From Nonlabens spongiae (GTDB lineage Bacteria > Bacteroidota > Bacteroidia > Flavobacteriales > Flavobacteriaceae), in contig NZ_CP019344.1 in NCBI RefSeq assembly GCF_002117125.1, forward strand, positions 1,826,501 through 1,890,500: a stretch of DNA of 64,000 nt, in the 5' to 3' direction. Position 1 is the stretch's first letter, and each line of letters starts with the position of its first letter. Position numbers and translations under genes: made by a program. The notes beneath the pieces are model-generated. The model had not been told where the DNA came from and made no database searches. It saw nothing but the letters and a program-made list of their open reading frames with translations. Of this stretch, positions 35,074-43,670 are shown piece by piece.

Positions 35074-36872
35074 ATGGATTTAAAGGACTTCATCTTCATA
35101 ATTTTTATATCATGGATCACCTTCCCTTTGGCTCAAAGCTACGATTGGGCTTATAGAGGGGGGGCGATATCAACTTCTCATCAGGTAGTGTTTCACAAAT
35201 AGACGAAATGGAACATATTAGGCAAATAGCTGTGGACAGCCAGAACAATTATTATTTCCTGGCGGTAGTTTCTGGAGGCAATACAGATCTTAATGGGCAG
35301 CCATTTACTAATTATAATAGACCAAGCGGAAGTACGGACACCTTTTTGTTCTCCACTGATTGTTCTGGTAATTTTAGATGGCAAAAAACCATAGGAAGCT
35401 ATGGTACCGACCAGCCCCAGCATTTAAGCATCGACTCAAATGACAATATATATGTGTCGGGAAGGTTTTTGCCAAGGCTCAACAGTAGTGACGGCTTTAC
35501 CCATTTTGATAATGATGTTATAATAAACTCACCCCTTACCATTTCCACTCCAGGCCCACACAATAAATCCATTTACTTGATCAAATATGATAGGGGCGGT
35601 AACTTTCAATGGCTGGAGCTACCGCAAAAAGACCAAGCCGACATTTCAACCATTCAAAATTCTTACAGCTTTGGACACGTGACAGATTCCAGCGGCGTCA
35701 CCCATTGGCTCATGACCATGGGGCCAGGCACCCACCTTAACGGCGCCTATACCACCTCCACCAATGAATACGGCATCTTCAGGTTTGACGACCAGGGCAG
35801 CTACCTGGGCCATACGCCCGTGGACATGGGCTTTAATGGAGGCCGTGCGACTTATGGTACCACCCTGGAATACGATGAGCTGCTCGACCGTTATTATATC
35901 TCTTGGTATAGTGATCCACGAAGTGCAGACAACTTTCAATTTATGGGAAACATGCTCAACACCAGTACCATGCTGGCCGCCATCGAGAACGGAACTGGCA
36001 ACCTGATCTGGATGAAAGAGTCTACCAGAACGGGCAATACACAAATTCTTTCAACAAAGGTTGATGATCAGTCAAACGTCTATATTTCAGGCATAGGTTT
36101 TACCTACACTACTGGTGCCGATGGCATTGCAGGTTATTTCTTTACCAATACAAGGACAAATGGCAACATGAGCGGTGGTGCCCCTTTCCTTATCAAGCTC
36201 GATCCACAGGGCAACCTGTTGTGGGGAACCAATCCTGATTTCAATGCTGATCGCGGAGCTTATGACATTACGATCAACGGCAATGAAGTGGCAATTGCCA
36301 CGGGACTACTGGTGTCCACAAACTGGGGTGGGGCCGCCTACAGCGATAACGGTGCTACGGACGAGCAGCCCGTGGTCGCAAGGTTTGATGCCGCTACCGG
36401 CGCTACGCTGGGGCTGCATCCCATAAGGGGAAGCGGTGGTAGCGAGGATCTGGCCACCGCCATCGCCACCGATACTTTTGGCAACTACGCCGTGGGCGGC
36501 TATATGTTCAGCAGCAGCCTGTTCCAGAACAGCCCGGGCATCACTCCCCTGCAGCGCAACGGTAGCGGCCGCACCGACTTCTGGTTTGCCCGCCTCGCCA
36601 CCACCGACTGTGCCGGCGTGCCGCTCTCTACGGACCAGGTCGTGAAAGAGGGGTTCAGCCTCTACCCTAACCCGACAAATGGCCTGGTGTCGATTAGAAC
36701 ATCATCTCAGATCGACCGGTTGAGTATCCATGATCTCTCTGGTAGGCTGGTGCAGCAGCCAGAGCTAGATGGTAGTAACCGTATGGATGTTTCATCATTG
36801 CCCACGGGCGTCTATCTCGTCACCTTGAAATCTGTTCATGGGGAGTCAACCTTGAAGTTGGTGCGGGAATGA
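35074..36872 (+). CDS. Beta-propeller-like protein with type IX secretion sorting domain, frame-shifted at a poly-G tract
   Basis: The natural start is the ATG at 35074, giving a signal peptide (MDLKDFIFIIFISWITFPLA) and then SYDWAYRG. A run of seven G at 35158-35164 puts this in a different frame from the remaining 1.7 kb; eight or five G would join them as RGG-DINFSSGSVSQIDEMEH. As written, only a 554-residue frame from the ATG at 35208 is open, with no signal peptide. It contains repeats of the form SIDSNDNIYVSGRF and DDQSNVYISGIGF (SBBP-like propeller blades) and a C-terminal T9SS type A domain (FSLYPNPTNGLVSI...LPTGVYLV). GC content rises sharply in its 3' half. Confidence 0.8.
35158..35164 (+). 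repeat. Poly-G tract (7 G) at the frame break
   Basis: The homopolymer lies 84 bases after the ATG at 35074. Adding one G restores one continuous frame from signal peptide to sorting domain. It is a candidate phase-variation tract or an assembly error. Confidence 0.85.
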
Positions 36873-36876
36873 GTGT

Positions 36877-38019
36877 TTAAGTTAACGCCTGCTCCAAATC
36901 TCCTAAAAGATCATCAATATCTTCAATTCCTACGGAGAGTCTGATTAACGAGTCAACCACACCCGTTTTCTCACGTTCCTCTTTTGGGATGCTGGCGTGC
37001 GTCATCGTGGCTGGGTGACCGGCGAGCGATTCCACGCCGCCCAGCGATTCTGCCAAAGTGAAAACTTTCAATCGTTCCACTACTTTTTTTGCGCTTTCTA
37101 AGTTTCCTTCTTTAGTGGTAAAAGAAACCATTCCACCGAAATCGCTCATTTGCTTCTGGGCAATCTCATAATTGGGATGATCTTCAAAACCAGGCCAGTA
37201 CACTTTGTCCACATGGGGATTCTTCCTCAAGGCATGCGCGACCGCTTTACCGTTTTCACAATGACGTTGCATGCGCACATGTAAAGTTTTTATACCACGC
37301 ATCACCAAAAAACAATCCATAGGTCCTGGAACGGCACCGCTTGCTTTTTGGATGAAATAAAGACGATCTGCGAGCTCTTTATCGTTTACGATCAGCGATC
37401 CCATAACTACATCGCTATGACCTCCCAGGTATTTTGTTGCGCTATGCATGACGATATCTGCTCCCAATTCTAGCGGTCGTTGCAAATAGGGCGTAGCAAA
37501 AGTATTGTCTACTGCAAGTAACAGATTGCACTTTTGCGTTAATTGACCTACCGCTTCTATATCAATGAGGTTCATCATGGGATTAGTTGGTGTTTCTACC
37601 CAAACTAATTTTGTTTGCTCATTCACATACGATTCAATTGTGGAAGCCTGTGACATATCCACGAAGTGAAACTTGATTCCAAAATCCTGATAGATTTTAG
37701 TGAAAAGTCTGTAAGAACCACCATACAGATCGCCAGTAGAAATCACCTCATCGCCTGGTTTCAATAGTTTCAAAACCGCATCAATCGCCGCAATACCAGA
37801 ACCGAAAGCAAAACCATGATTCCCATTCTCGAGACTGGCCAAGGTTTTTTCAAAGGCAAGGCGGGTGGGATTGCCGCTACGGCTGTATTCAAAGCCCTTG
37901 TGATCTCCTGGACTCTTCTGCTTGTAAGTCGAGGTAAAGTATACGGGAGGCATCACTGAGTTGTAAGCGGGATCGACTTCAAAGTCGCCACCATGTATGG
38001 TTTTGGTATTGAATTTCAT
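36877..38019 (-). CDS. Cystathionine gamma-synthase/lyase-type PLP enzyme
   Basis: A 380-residue Cys/Met metabolism PLP enzyme. The start at 38019 (MKFNTKTIHGG) is supported by a TATCTTTG box at 38035-38042, which would be inside a longer version. Typical blocks are YSRSGNPTRLAFEKTLASLE, GDLYGGSYRLF, LVWVETPTNPMMN, AVDNTFATPYLQRPLELGADIVMHSATKYLGGHSDVVMG (PLP lysine in ATKYLGG) and AESLGGVESLAGHPATMTHAS. Whether it acts as MetB (synthesis) or as a cystathionine lyase cannot be told from sequence. Confidence 0.9.
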   Translation of the reverse strand: MKFNTKTIHGGDFEVDPAYNSVMPPVYFTSTYKQKSPGDHKGFEYSRSGNPTRLAFEKTLASLENGNHGFAFGSGIAAIDAVLKLLKPGDEVISTGDLYGGSYRLFTKIYQDFGIKFHFVDMSQASTIESYVNEQTKLVWVETPTNPMMNLIDIEAVGQLTQKCNLLLAVDNTFATPYLQRPLELGADIVMHSATKYLGGHSDVVMGSLIVNDKELADRLYFIQKASGAVPGPMDCFLVMRGIKTLHVRMQRHCENGKAVAHALRKNPHVDKVYWPGFEDHPNYEIAQKQMSDFGGMVSFTTKEGNLESAKKVVERLKVFTLAESLGGVESLAGHPATMTHASIPKEEREKTGVVDSLIRLSVGIEDIDDLLGDLEQALT

Positions 38020-38034
38020 TTTAAGCTTTTTGAT

Positions 38035-38042
38035 CAAAGATA
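38035..38042 (-). promoter_or_regulatory. TAnnTTTG promoter box of the trans-sulfuration gene
   Basis: TATCTTTG on the minus strand, 15 bases before the ATG at 38019. Confidence 0.5.
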
Positions 38043-38279
38043 GAGGGATTCAAGTTTAAGCTTAAGTGTAAGACTAAGCTCAAGTTTAAATAGATGTAGA
38101 AATCTAGGGTAGAGAAATGTTAACAGATTTTAACTCCAAACCGTTTTTCCGTGGCGGCGGACTCGAACTTACAATGACGTAATAGATTTATGATTGGATT
38201 CAAGGCAATAATCGGCTTTGATTTTGATTTTAAAGTTCTCGCTTTCGTACCTCGACGAGCTCGGTATGAACTTCATTCC

Positions 38280-38295
38280 CGCTTTCGCGAAAGCG
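38280..38295. repeat. Iterated palindrome, intergenic
   Basis: Exact 16-mer upstream of the ArsC-like gene, followed by a duplicated AAAGCGAGAATGA. Confidence 0.95.
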
Positions 38296-38352
38296 AGAAT
38301 GAAAGCGAGAATGAAATCGAATTCCTAAAAATATCCAGCTTAACTTTGCAGC

Positions 38353-38703
38353 ATGAAAGATCAATTTATTTATCTAGAAAGCTGCAACACCTGCCAGCGT
38401 ATTAAGGGAGGGCTGAATTTGCCTGAAGATTTCACTCTTCAAAACACTAAGGAACAGCCAGCTACCGAGGAGCAGATCGAGTTTTTAATGGAGCAGGCAG
38501 GCTCTTATGAAGCGCTGTTTAACCGTCGCGCTCAACAATATCGTGGTCGCAATTTGCATGAGAAAGATCTTTCTGAAGCTGATTACAAAGAATTGTTACT
38601 GGACCATTATACTTTTTTGAAGCGTCCCATCTTGATCAAGGATGGTAAAGCCTATATAGGAAATAGCAAAAAGGTAGTCGCTGCCGCAAAAGAGGCGCTT
38701 TGA
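38353..38703 (+). CDS. ArsC/Spx-family thioredoxin-fold protein
   Basis: A 116-residue member of the arsenate reductase (ArsC)-like family. The active-site region is YLESCNTCQRIK with two Cys, and LKRPILIKDGKAYIGNSKK is the typical C-terminal block with the cis-Pro. It may be an arsenate reductase or an unrelated redox protein; the family name is not a firm functional assignment. The stop overlaps the TTG start of the DMT transporter. Confidence 0.85.
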   Translation: MKDQFIYLESCNTCQRIKGGLNLPEDFTLQNTKEQPATEEQIEFLMEQAGSYEALFNRRAQQYRGRNLHEKDLSEADYKELLLDHYTFLKRPILIKDGKAYIGNSKKVVAAAKEAL

Positions 38704-39620
38704 ACATACGTCATATAGCCATTTTCTGCGGTTTTTGTGTGGCATTATTCTATGCCTACAACTTTACCGCGGCAAAAGAAGTCGTTCCCGAGCACATAGG
38801 TCCGTACGGATTGACCTGGTTTAGGGTTCTGGTGACGGGATCTATATTTTGGATACTTTCCTGGCTGGCTGGACCTAAAGAAAGAGTTCCCTTTAAAGAA
38901 CTGCCACTTATCGCACTCGCTGCATTTTGTGGCGTGGGTTTCAACATGGTGACTTTTATGAAAGGTCTGGAACTTACGTCGCCTATCAGCGCTTCGGTAC
39001 TGATGGTCACAACGCCCATAATTGTTCTGGTGCTCAGCGCCATTTTCTTAAAAGAGAAGCTCTATGCGTTGAGAATTATTGGAATTCTGGTTGGATTTTC
39101 CGGAGCCGCCATGCTGATTCTCGCCTCCAGTGATGCCACCGAAAACGCGACTGATCCAGCAATGGGTAATTTTTTGATTTTTGTCAATGCGCTGTCATAC
39201 TCGTTTTATATTCTACTGGCAAAAAAGCTGACCGCAAAATATCATGTGTTTACCTTAATGAAGTGGCTTTATTTTTTTGGAGTCTTATTCATCACACCCT
39301 TCGGGATTTCTCAGGGACTGGATTTTGACTTTCAGGCAGCTTCCATGGAAACGTTGCTGTTTGTAGGTTACGTAATTCTATTTGCGACTTTTGGTACGTA
39401 TATGCTCAACATAATCGCCATTAAAAATTTAAGACCTAGCGTTGTAGCGGTTTTCGTTTATCTGCAACCCTTATTAGCGGGAATGATCGCTGTAGGTCTT
39501 GGCAAAGATGAAATCAATACCACCAAAATCATTGCTGGCGTTTTGATCTTTGCTGGGGTGTTTATGACAAGTTTGAAGAGATCAAATAATCAAACTATCG
39601 TCGTAGATGGAAAAGCTTAA
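38700..39620 (+). CDS. EamA-family drug/metabolite transporter
   Basis: A 306-residue protein with ten predicted transmembrane helices in two EamA repeats (GPYGLTWFRVLVTGSIFW... and ...VVAVFVYLQPLLAGMIAVGLG). The start is TTG at 38700, overlapping the ArsC stop (TTGA), with MNIRHIAIFCGFCVALFYAYNF as the first helix. It is an inner-membrane metabolite exporter of unknown substrate, translationally coupled to the ArsC-like gene. Confidence 0.85.
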   Translation: MNIRHIAIFCGFCVALFYAYNFTAAKEVVPEHIGPYGLTWFRVLVTGSIFWILSWLAGPKERVPFKELPLIALAAFCGVGFNMVTFMKGLELTSPISASVLMVTTPIIVLVLSAIFLKEKLYALRIIGILVGFSGAAMLILASSDATENATDPAMGNFLIFVNALSYSFYILLAKKLTAKYHVFTLMKWLYFFGVLFITPFGISQGLDFDFQAASMETLLFVGYVILFATFGTYMLNIIAIKNLRPSVVAVFVYLQPLLAGMIAVGLGKDEINTTKIIAGVLIFAGVFMTSLKRSNNQTIVVDGKA

Positions 39621-39628
39621 TTAAGGCC

Positions 39629-40108
39629 CTAATCCTCTAGGTCCTCAGGAAACTCGCCATGTTTGCGGGTATCCATTTTGGTTAAGGTTTTGAAATCTTT
39701 TGATCGTGGGAAGTTTTTGATCAGCTCGTAGAGTTCCTGATCGAGCGGAGTAATCTTGCGCTCTTTAAGATTCATCCACGCACCCATCATTAATCCGCGA
39801 GCGAGGTTATTTCCTTTTTCATCATAGAATTGATGTCTGAAGCTGAATAAGCTACCATCTTCACTCATACCCGTCACCTCACAACTCACTTTGATAGGAG
39901 TTCCTTGATGAATTTCTCTAAAATAAAAGATCTGTTCTGTAAAAATGACGGGACCTATATTGAATTTATGCATCTCACGCTGACCAAAACCGTTTTCAAT
40001 CAAGAAAGCCATGCGAGTATGACTCATAAAATTCTGGTAAGCGCTATTTGCCATGTGTCTATTAGCATCTAGATCACTCCATCTTACATCAAATTCTTTA
40101 ATGTACAT
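39629..40108 (-). CDS. Acyl-CoA thioesterase, hotdog fold
   Basis: A 159-residue 4HBT-type hotdog protein. FDVRWSDLDANRHMANSAYQNFM carries the active-site Asp and the helix motif, then IGPVIFTEQIFYFREIHQGTPIKV. It probably hydrolyses acyl-CoA or acyl-ACP in the cytosol; substrate unknown. It is convergent with the DMT transporter, 8 bp apart. Confidence 0.87.
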   Translation of the reverse strand: MYIKEFDVRWSDLDANRHMANSAYQNFMSHTRMAFLIENGFGQREMHKFNIGPVIFTEQIFYFREIHQGTPIKVSCEVTGMSEDGSLFSFRHQFYDEKGNNLARGLMMGAWMNLKERKITPLDQELYELIKNFPRSKDFKTLTKMDTRKHGEFPEDLED

Positions 40109-40181
40109 TACGATTTTCTTTGTGAGCTAAATTATATTATGCACGCATAATAATCTAGGACTTTACAAAAATTTAAATTCT

Positions 40182-41552
40182 TTATTTATGGATCAGATGC
40201 TCTCTAGAATTCAGCTTTTGCATTGCACGCCATAAGAACCAAGCGGTAATAATGGTAGAAGAAATATCAGCAATGGGAAAACTGATCCAAACACCTAATT
40301 CTCCATAAAACTCTGGTAAGATATAAATGAGTGGAATGAGAATGAATCCCATACGTAACAAGGTTAGTAATAGTGCCGGAGTAGCTTTACCAATAGCCTG
40401 GTAATAAGCCGCACCGATTAACTGAATAGCGATAACAGGTACTGCAAGAAACACCAGTTTTAGGGCAAAAGAGGTTTGCTCGATTAAATCAGGACTGTCG
40501 GTAAAGGCATCGGCTATTTCTTCAGTAAAGAAAAACAGACCTGCAAAAATGAATACGCCTAGAACACAAGCTACAATAATTGAAATAACGATAACTTCCC
40601 AGACCCGCTGCCATTTTTGCGCTCCATAATTAAAACCGGCAATAGGTAAAAATCCTTGAGTGATTCCCAATACTGGAAAAAGCGCAAACATCATCATGCG
40701 GCCTACGATCCCAAACACGGCCACGCTGGTCTCACCTCCTAAGTCGTACAATACATTATTCATGATGAGATACAGCAAACTACTATTGGCCTGTCTAGCG
40801 AGGGTCACAAATCCTAATCCGGCTATCTCAGCTACAATAACCCATTTCAGAATAAAATGGCGCCAACCACAGAGCAGCTCACTTCTTCCTGATAAGAAAA
40901 ACCAAGCGATATAAATGAGACAAACCAGATAACTAGAGGTAGTTGCCCAGGCTGCACCTTCCATACCCATGTCCAGTTCATAAATCAGCACATAATCTGC
41001 GATAAGATTACCTACTGACGGGATAAGCATGGCGATCATAGCATGAGTAGGCGCTCCCTCGGCACGTATGACATTATTCCCCATCATACTGAGCGCAAGT
41101 AATGGGACGCCGTATAGAACGATTTTGTAATAGATTTTGGCAGGCTCAAAAATATCACCCTTACCGCCGAACATGGGAACGAGATCATTGATATACACCA
41201 ATCCCAAAACCACCATCACCGTTGAAATGAGCAGTGTCAAGGTAAGCATGTTGCCGAAGGTGGCTTTGGCCTTTTCCTTTTGCTCCGCTCCTAGAGCGCG
41301 GGATATGATACTCGCCCCACCTATTCCTATGGCCATCCCCAGCGCAGCAATAAAAAATGAAACGGGTAGCACCACATTGATCGCAGCTATAGCGATATCA
41401 CCTATCCAGTTCCCGACCAGAAGTGTATCAATGAGAATATTAAGCGACATGACCAGTATACCTATACTTGCTGGCACGGCTTGCTGAACAAGTAACTTTC
41501 CTATAGGCAGTTTACCTAGCGTTTCAGATCTATTTGCTCCTACTGCTTTCAT
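40182..41552 (-). CDS. MATE-family multidrug/cation antiporter
   Basis: A 456-residue protein with twelve transmembrane helices. The start at 41552 (MKAVGANRSETLGKLPIGKLL) is preferred because the conserved N-terminus begins there; ATGs at 41579 and 41600 are in frame. PIGKLLVQQAVPASIGILVMSLNILIDTLLVGNWIG and ALGMAIGIGGASIISRALGAEQ match the MatE domain. It would export drugs or metabolites by sodium or proton exchange. Confidence 0.9.
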   Translation of the reverse strand: MKAVGANRSETLGKLPIGKLLVQQAVPASIGILVMSLNILIDTLLVGNWIGDIAIAAINVVLPVSFFIAALGMAIGIGGASIISRALGAEQKEKAKATFGNMLTLTLLISTVMVVLGLVYINDLVPMFGGKGDIFEPAKIYYKIVLYGVPLLALSMMGNNVIRAEGAPTHAMIAMLIPSVGNLIADYVLIYELDMGMEGAAWATTSSYLVCLIYIAWFFLSGRSELLCGWRHFILKWVIVAEIAGLGFVTLARQANSSLLYLIMNNVLYDLGGETSVAVFGIVGRMMMFALFPVLGITQGFLPIAGFNYGAQKWQRVWEVIVISIIVACVLGVFIFAGLFFFTEEIADAFTDSPDLIEQTSFALKLVFLAVPVIAIQLIGAAYYQAIGKATPALLLTLLRMGFILIPLIYILPEFYGELGVWISFPIADISSTIITAWFLWRAMQKLNSREHLIHK

Positions 41553-41666
41553 GAAGGTCAAAAATACGACTTGCTTCATGGTAGAAATCACCAGAATCAT
41601 CAGTTGTTCTTATAGCTTGTTGAGCAAAATGAAGTCAGAACATGTCAAGGAAAATGATGTTGCTTA

Positions 41667-41682
41667 CGCTTTCGCGAAAGCG
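41667..41682. repeat. Iterated palindrome, intergenic
   Basis: Exact 16-mer between the MATE gene and asnB. Confidence 0.95.
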
Positions 41683-41823
41683 AGAAAAAAAAACCACTGT
41701 GACACTTTTAAGCCCAATACTAATCTCAATCGTTATCGTAAAAAGAATCGCATTTTCCATTCCTCAAAATTTGTGGTTTTCAAGGAGTTTATATCTTGCT
41801 AAGCTTAGTCTAAATTGAAAATT

Positions 41824-43485
41824 ATGTGTGGAATCGTAGGAGTGTTTCATCTCAAAAATGACATATCTAGTCAGCGCAATGAGATACTGGAACTCTCTAA
41901 AAAAGTGCGCCATCGCGGCCCAGACTGGTCGGGAATCTACGCAAGTGAACACGCTATTTTAGCTCACGAACGCCTTACAATAGTAGATCCTACATCTGGT
42001 GGCCAACCCCTGTACAGTCCAGATGGTTCAATCGTTCTTGCAGTTAATGGTGAGATCTACAACCATCATGAAATCAGAGAAAGATACCCTCAGTATGATT
42101 TTCAAACACAGTCTGATTGCGAGGTGATTCTTGCGTTGTACCAAGATTTGGGATCTAATTTCCTAGATGAATTGAGAGGAATGTATGGTTTTGCACTTTA
42201 TGACAGCAAAAAAAATTTCTTCATGTGCGCTCGAGATCATCAGGGAATCATACCGCTTTATCACGGTCGTGATGAGAAAGGTCAGTTTTATGTAGCAAGT
42301 GAACTCAAGGCACTTGAAGGTACCTGTAATGAAATTGCGCAATTCCCGCCGGGTCACTTTTACTCAAGTGATACTAACGAGTTCACACAGTGGTACGATC
42401 GGGACTGGAAAGATTTTGAAAACGTAAAGAACAACACAAGTTCTATCGATGACTTGCGCAAGGCCATGGAAAAAAGCGTTCATGATCACCTTATGAGTGA
42501 TGTACCTTATGGAGTCTTGCTTTCTGGCGGACTGGACAGCAGTATCGTAAGCGCCGTGGCAAAAAAGTATGCCGCACGTCGTGTGGAAAGCAAAGATTAT
42601 AACGAGGCTTGGTGGCCTAGGCTGCACAGTTTTGCAATAGGTCTTAAGGGCAGTCCAGATCTAGCGGCGGCTCAAAAAGTAGCAGATCACATAGGTACGG
42701 TCCATCATGGAGTGAATTTTACCGTTCAAGAAGGTCTTGATGCGATAAAGGATGTGATTTATTATTTGGAAACCTATGATGTTACCACGGTAAGAGCGTC
42801 AACTCCCATGTACCTACTCGCGAGAGTAATTAAAAGTATGGGAATCAAAATGGTGCTATCTGGAGAGGGAAGTGATGAGATTTTTGGTGGTTATTTATAC
42901 TTCCACAAGGCACCTAATGCAGCGGAGTTTCATAAAGAAACAGTCCGTAAATTGGATTCTTTGTATCTCTACGATAATCTGAGAGCTAATAAATCCCTTG
43001 CTGCATGGGGAATTGAAGGGCGAGTTCCTTTCTTGGACAAAGACTTTATAGATGTTGCCATGCGACTCAATCCTGAGGACAAAATGTGCAAGAACGGTAA
43101 GATTGAGAAACACATTCTGCGCGAGGCTTTTGAGGACTACCTACCCAAAAGTGTAGCCTGTAGGCAAAAAGAACAATTTTCTGACGGTGTGGGATACAAT
43201 TGGATCGATTCTTTAAAAGAAGTGGTTGAAACAGAAGTGACTGATGAGATGATGGAAGCAGCGGCGTTTAAATTCAAGATCAATCCTCCTCAGAACAAAG
43301 AAGAGTATTATTACCGCAGCATATTTGCTGAACATTTTCCTAGCGACACAGCGGCCTCATGTGTGCCATCGGTCAAATCGGTAGCATGTTCTACGCCTAT
43401 CGCTCTTGAGTGGGATGCAGCATTTAAAAATATGAATGATCCTTCAGGAAGAGCGGTGAAAGGAGTTCATGATGATGGGTATTAA
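41824..43485 (+). CDS. asnB: Asparagine synthase (glutamine-hydrolysing)
   Basis: AsnB makes asparagine from aspartate, glutamine and ATP. The true start is the ATG at 41824, since Met removal must expose the catalytic Cys2 (MCGIVGVF); an ATG 9 bases upstream is rejected. The N-terminal glutaminase domain has RHRGPDWSG and AVNGEIYNH; the synthetase domain has the PP-loop LLSGGLDSSIVSA and LSGEGSDEIFGGY. The 553-residue length fits class B. It lies just upstream of the trp operon but is separated by its own spacer and the trp leader. Confidence 0.96.
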   Translation: MCGIVGVFHLKNDISSQRNEILELSKKVRHRGPDWSGIYASEHAILAHERLTIVDPTSGGQPLYSPDGSIVLAVNGEIYNHHEIRERYPQYDFQTQSDCEVILALYQDLGSNFLDELRGMYGFALYDSKKNFFMCARDHQGIIPLYHGRDEKGQFYVASELKALEGTCNEIAQFPPGHFYSSDTNEFTQWYDRDWKDFENVKNNTSSIDDLRKAMEKSVHDHLMSDVPYGVLLSGGLDSSIVSAVAKKYAARRVESKDYNEAWWPRLHSFAIGLKGSPDLAAAQKVADHIGTVHHGVNFTVQEGLDAIKDVIYYLETYDVTTVRASTPMYLLARVIKSMGIKMVLSGEGSDEIFGGYLYFHKAPNAAEFHKETVRKLDSLYLYDNLRANKSLAAWGIEGRVPFLDKDFIDVAMRLNPEDKMCKNGKIEKHILREAFEDYLPKSVACRQKEQFSDGVGYNWIDSLKEVVETEVTDEMMEAAAFKFKINPPQNKEEYYYRSIFAEHFPSDTAASCVPSVKSVACSTPIALEWDAAFKNMNDPSGRAVKGVHDDGY

Positions 43486-43500
43486 AGCTGTCTAAAAGTA

Positions 43501-43531
43501 TTGTATGTTATACTTATCACGTTTACATTTG
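43501..43531 (+). promoter_or_regulatory. trp operon promoter
   Basis: TTG at 43501-43503 and TACATTTG at 43524-43531, 20 bases apart, match the Bacteroidota -33/-7 arrangement. The predicted start of transcription lies at or just before the leader peptide ATG. Confidence 0.65.
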
Positions 43532-43536
43532 CAACA

Positions 43537-43593
43537 ATGAAAATGATAAACAATATAACTTGGTGGTGGAATTTTACAGCTCAAAAGCCGTAA
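43537..43593 (+). CDS. trpL: trp operon leader peptide
   Basis: An 18-codon ORF, MKMINNITWWWNFTAQKP, with three consecutive TGG codons. It starts 5 bases after the TACATTTG box and is followed by a terminator and then trpE. When Trp-tRNA is scarce the ribosome would stall at the TGG run and prevent the terminator; this is the classical ribosome-mediated attenuation logic. The peptide itself likely has no other role. Confidence 0.85.
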   Translation: MKMINNITWWWNFTAQKP

Positions 43594-43615
43594 AGTTGCC
43601 CTATACAAAATATTC

Positions 43616-43645
43616 AAAAGGTCTACTTCACGGTAGGCCTTTTTA
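43616..43645 (+). terminator. trp attenuator terminator
   Basis: Stem AAAAGGTCTAC / GTAGGCCTTTT around loop TTCACG (one G-T pair), ending in TTTTT, between the leader peptide stop and trpE. Confidence 0.8.
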
Positions 43646-43670
43646 GTTGGTAGGAATCAAACTGATAAAA

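Larger units (their letters stand above)
38020..38352. other. Repeat-rich intergenic region
   Basis: This 333-bp gap holds the metB-like promoter (TATCTTTG on the minus strand, 38035-38042), a run of imperfect AAGCTCAAGTTTA-like repeats (38049-38090), an end fragment of the 7562-type element (CTCGAACTTACA, 38162-38173), one CGCTTTCGCGAAAGCG copy (38280-38295) and a nearby AAAGCGAGAATGA duplication. No gene is visible. Confidence 0.5.

Noticed and set aside
41551..41802. An 83-codon plus-strand frame before asnB containing YAFAKARKKN
   Set aside because: It overlaps the start of the MATE gene on the other strand, begins without a promoter and includes the intergenic palindrome; composition is not gene-like.
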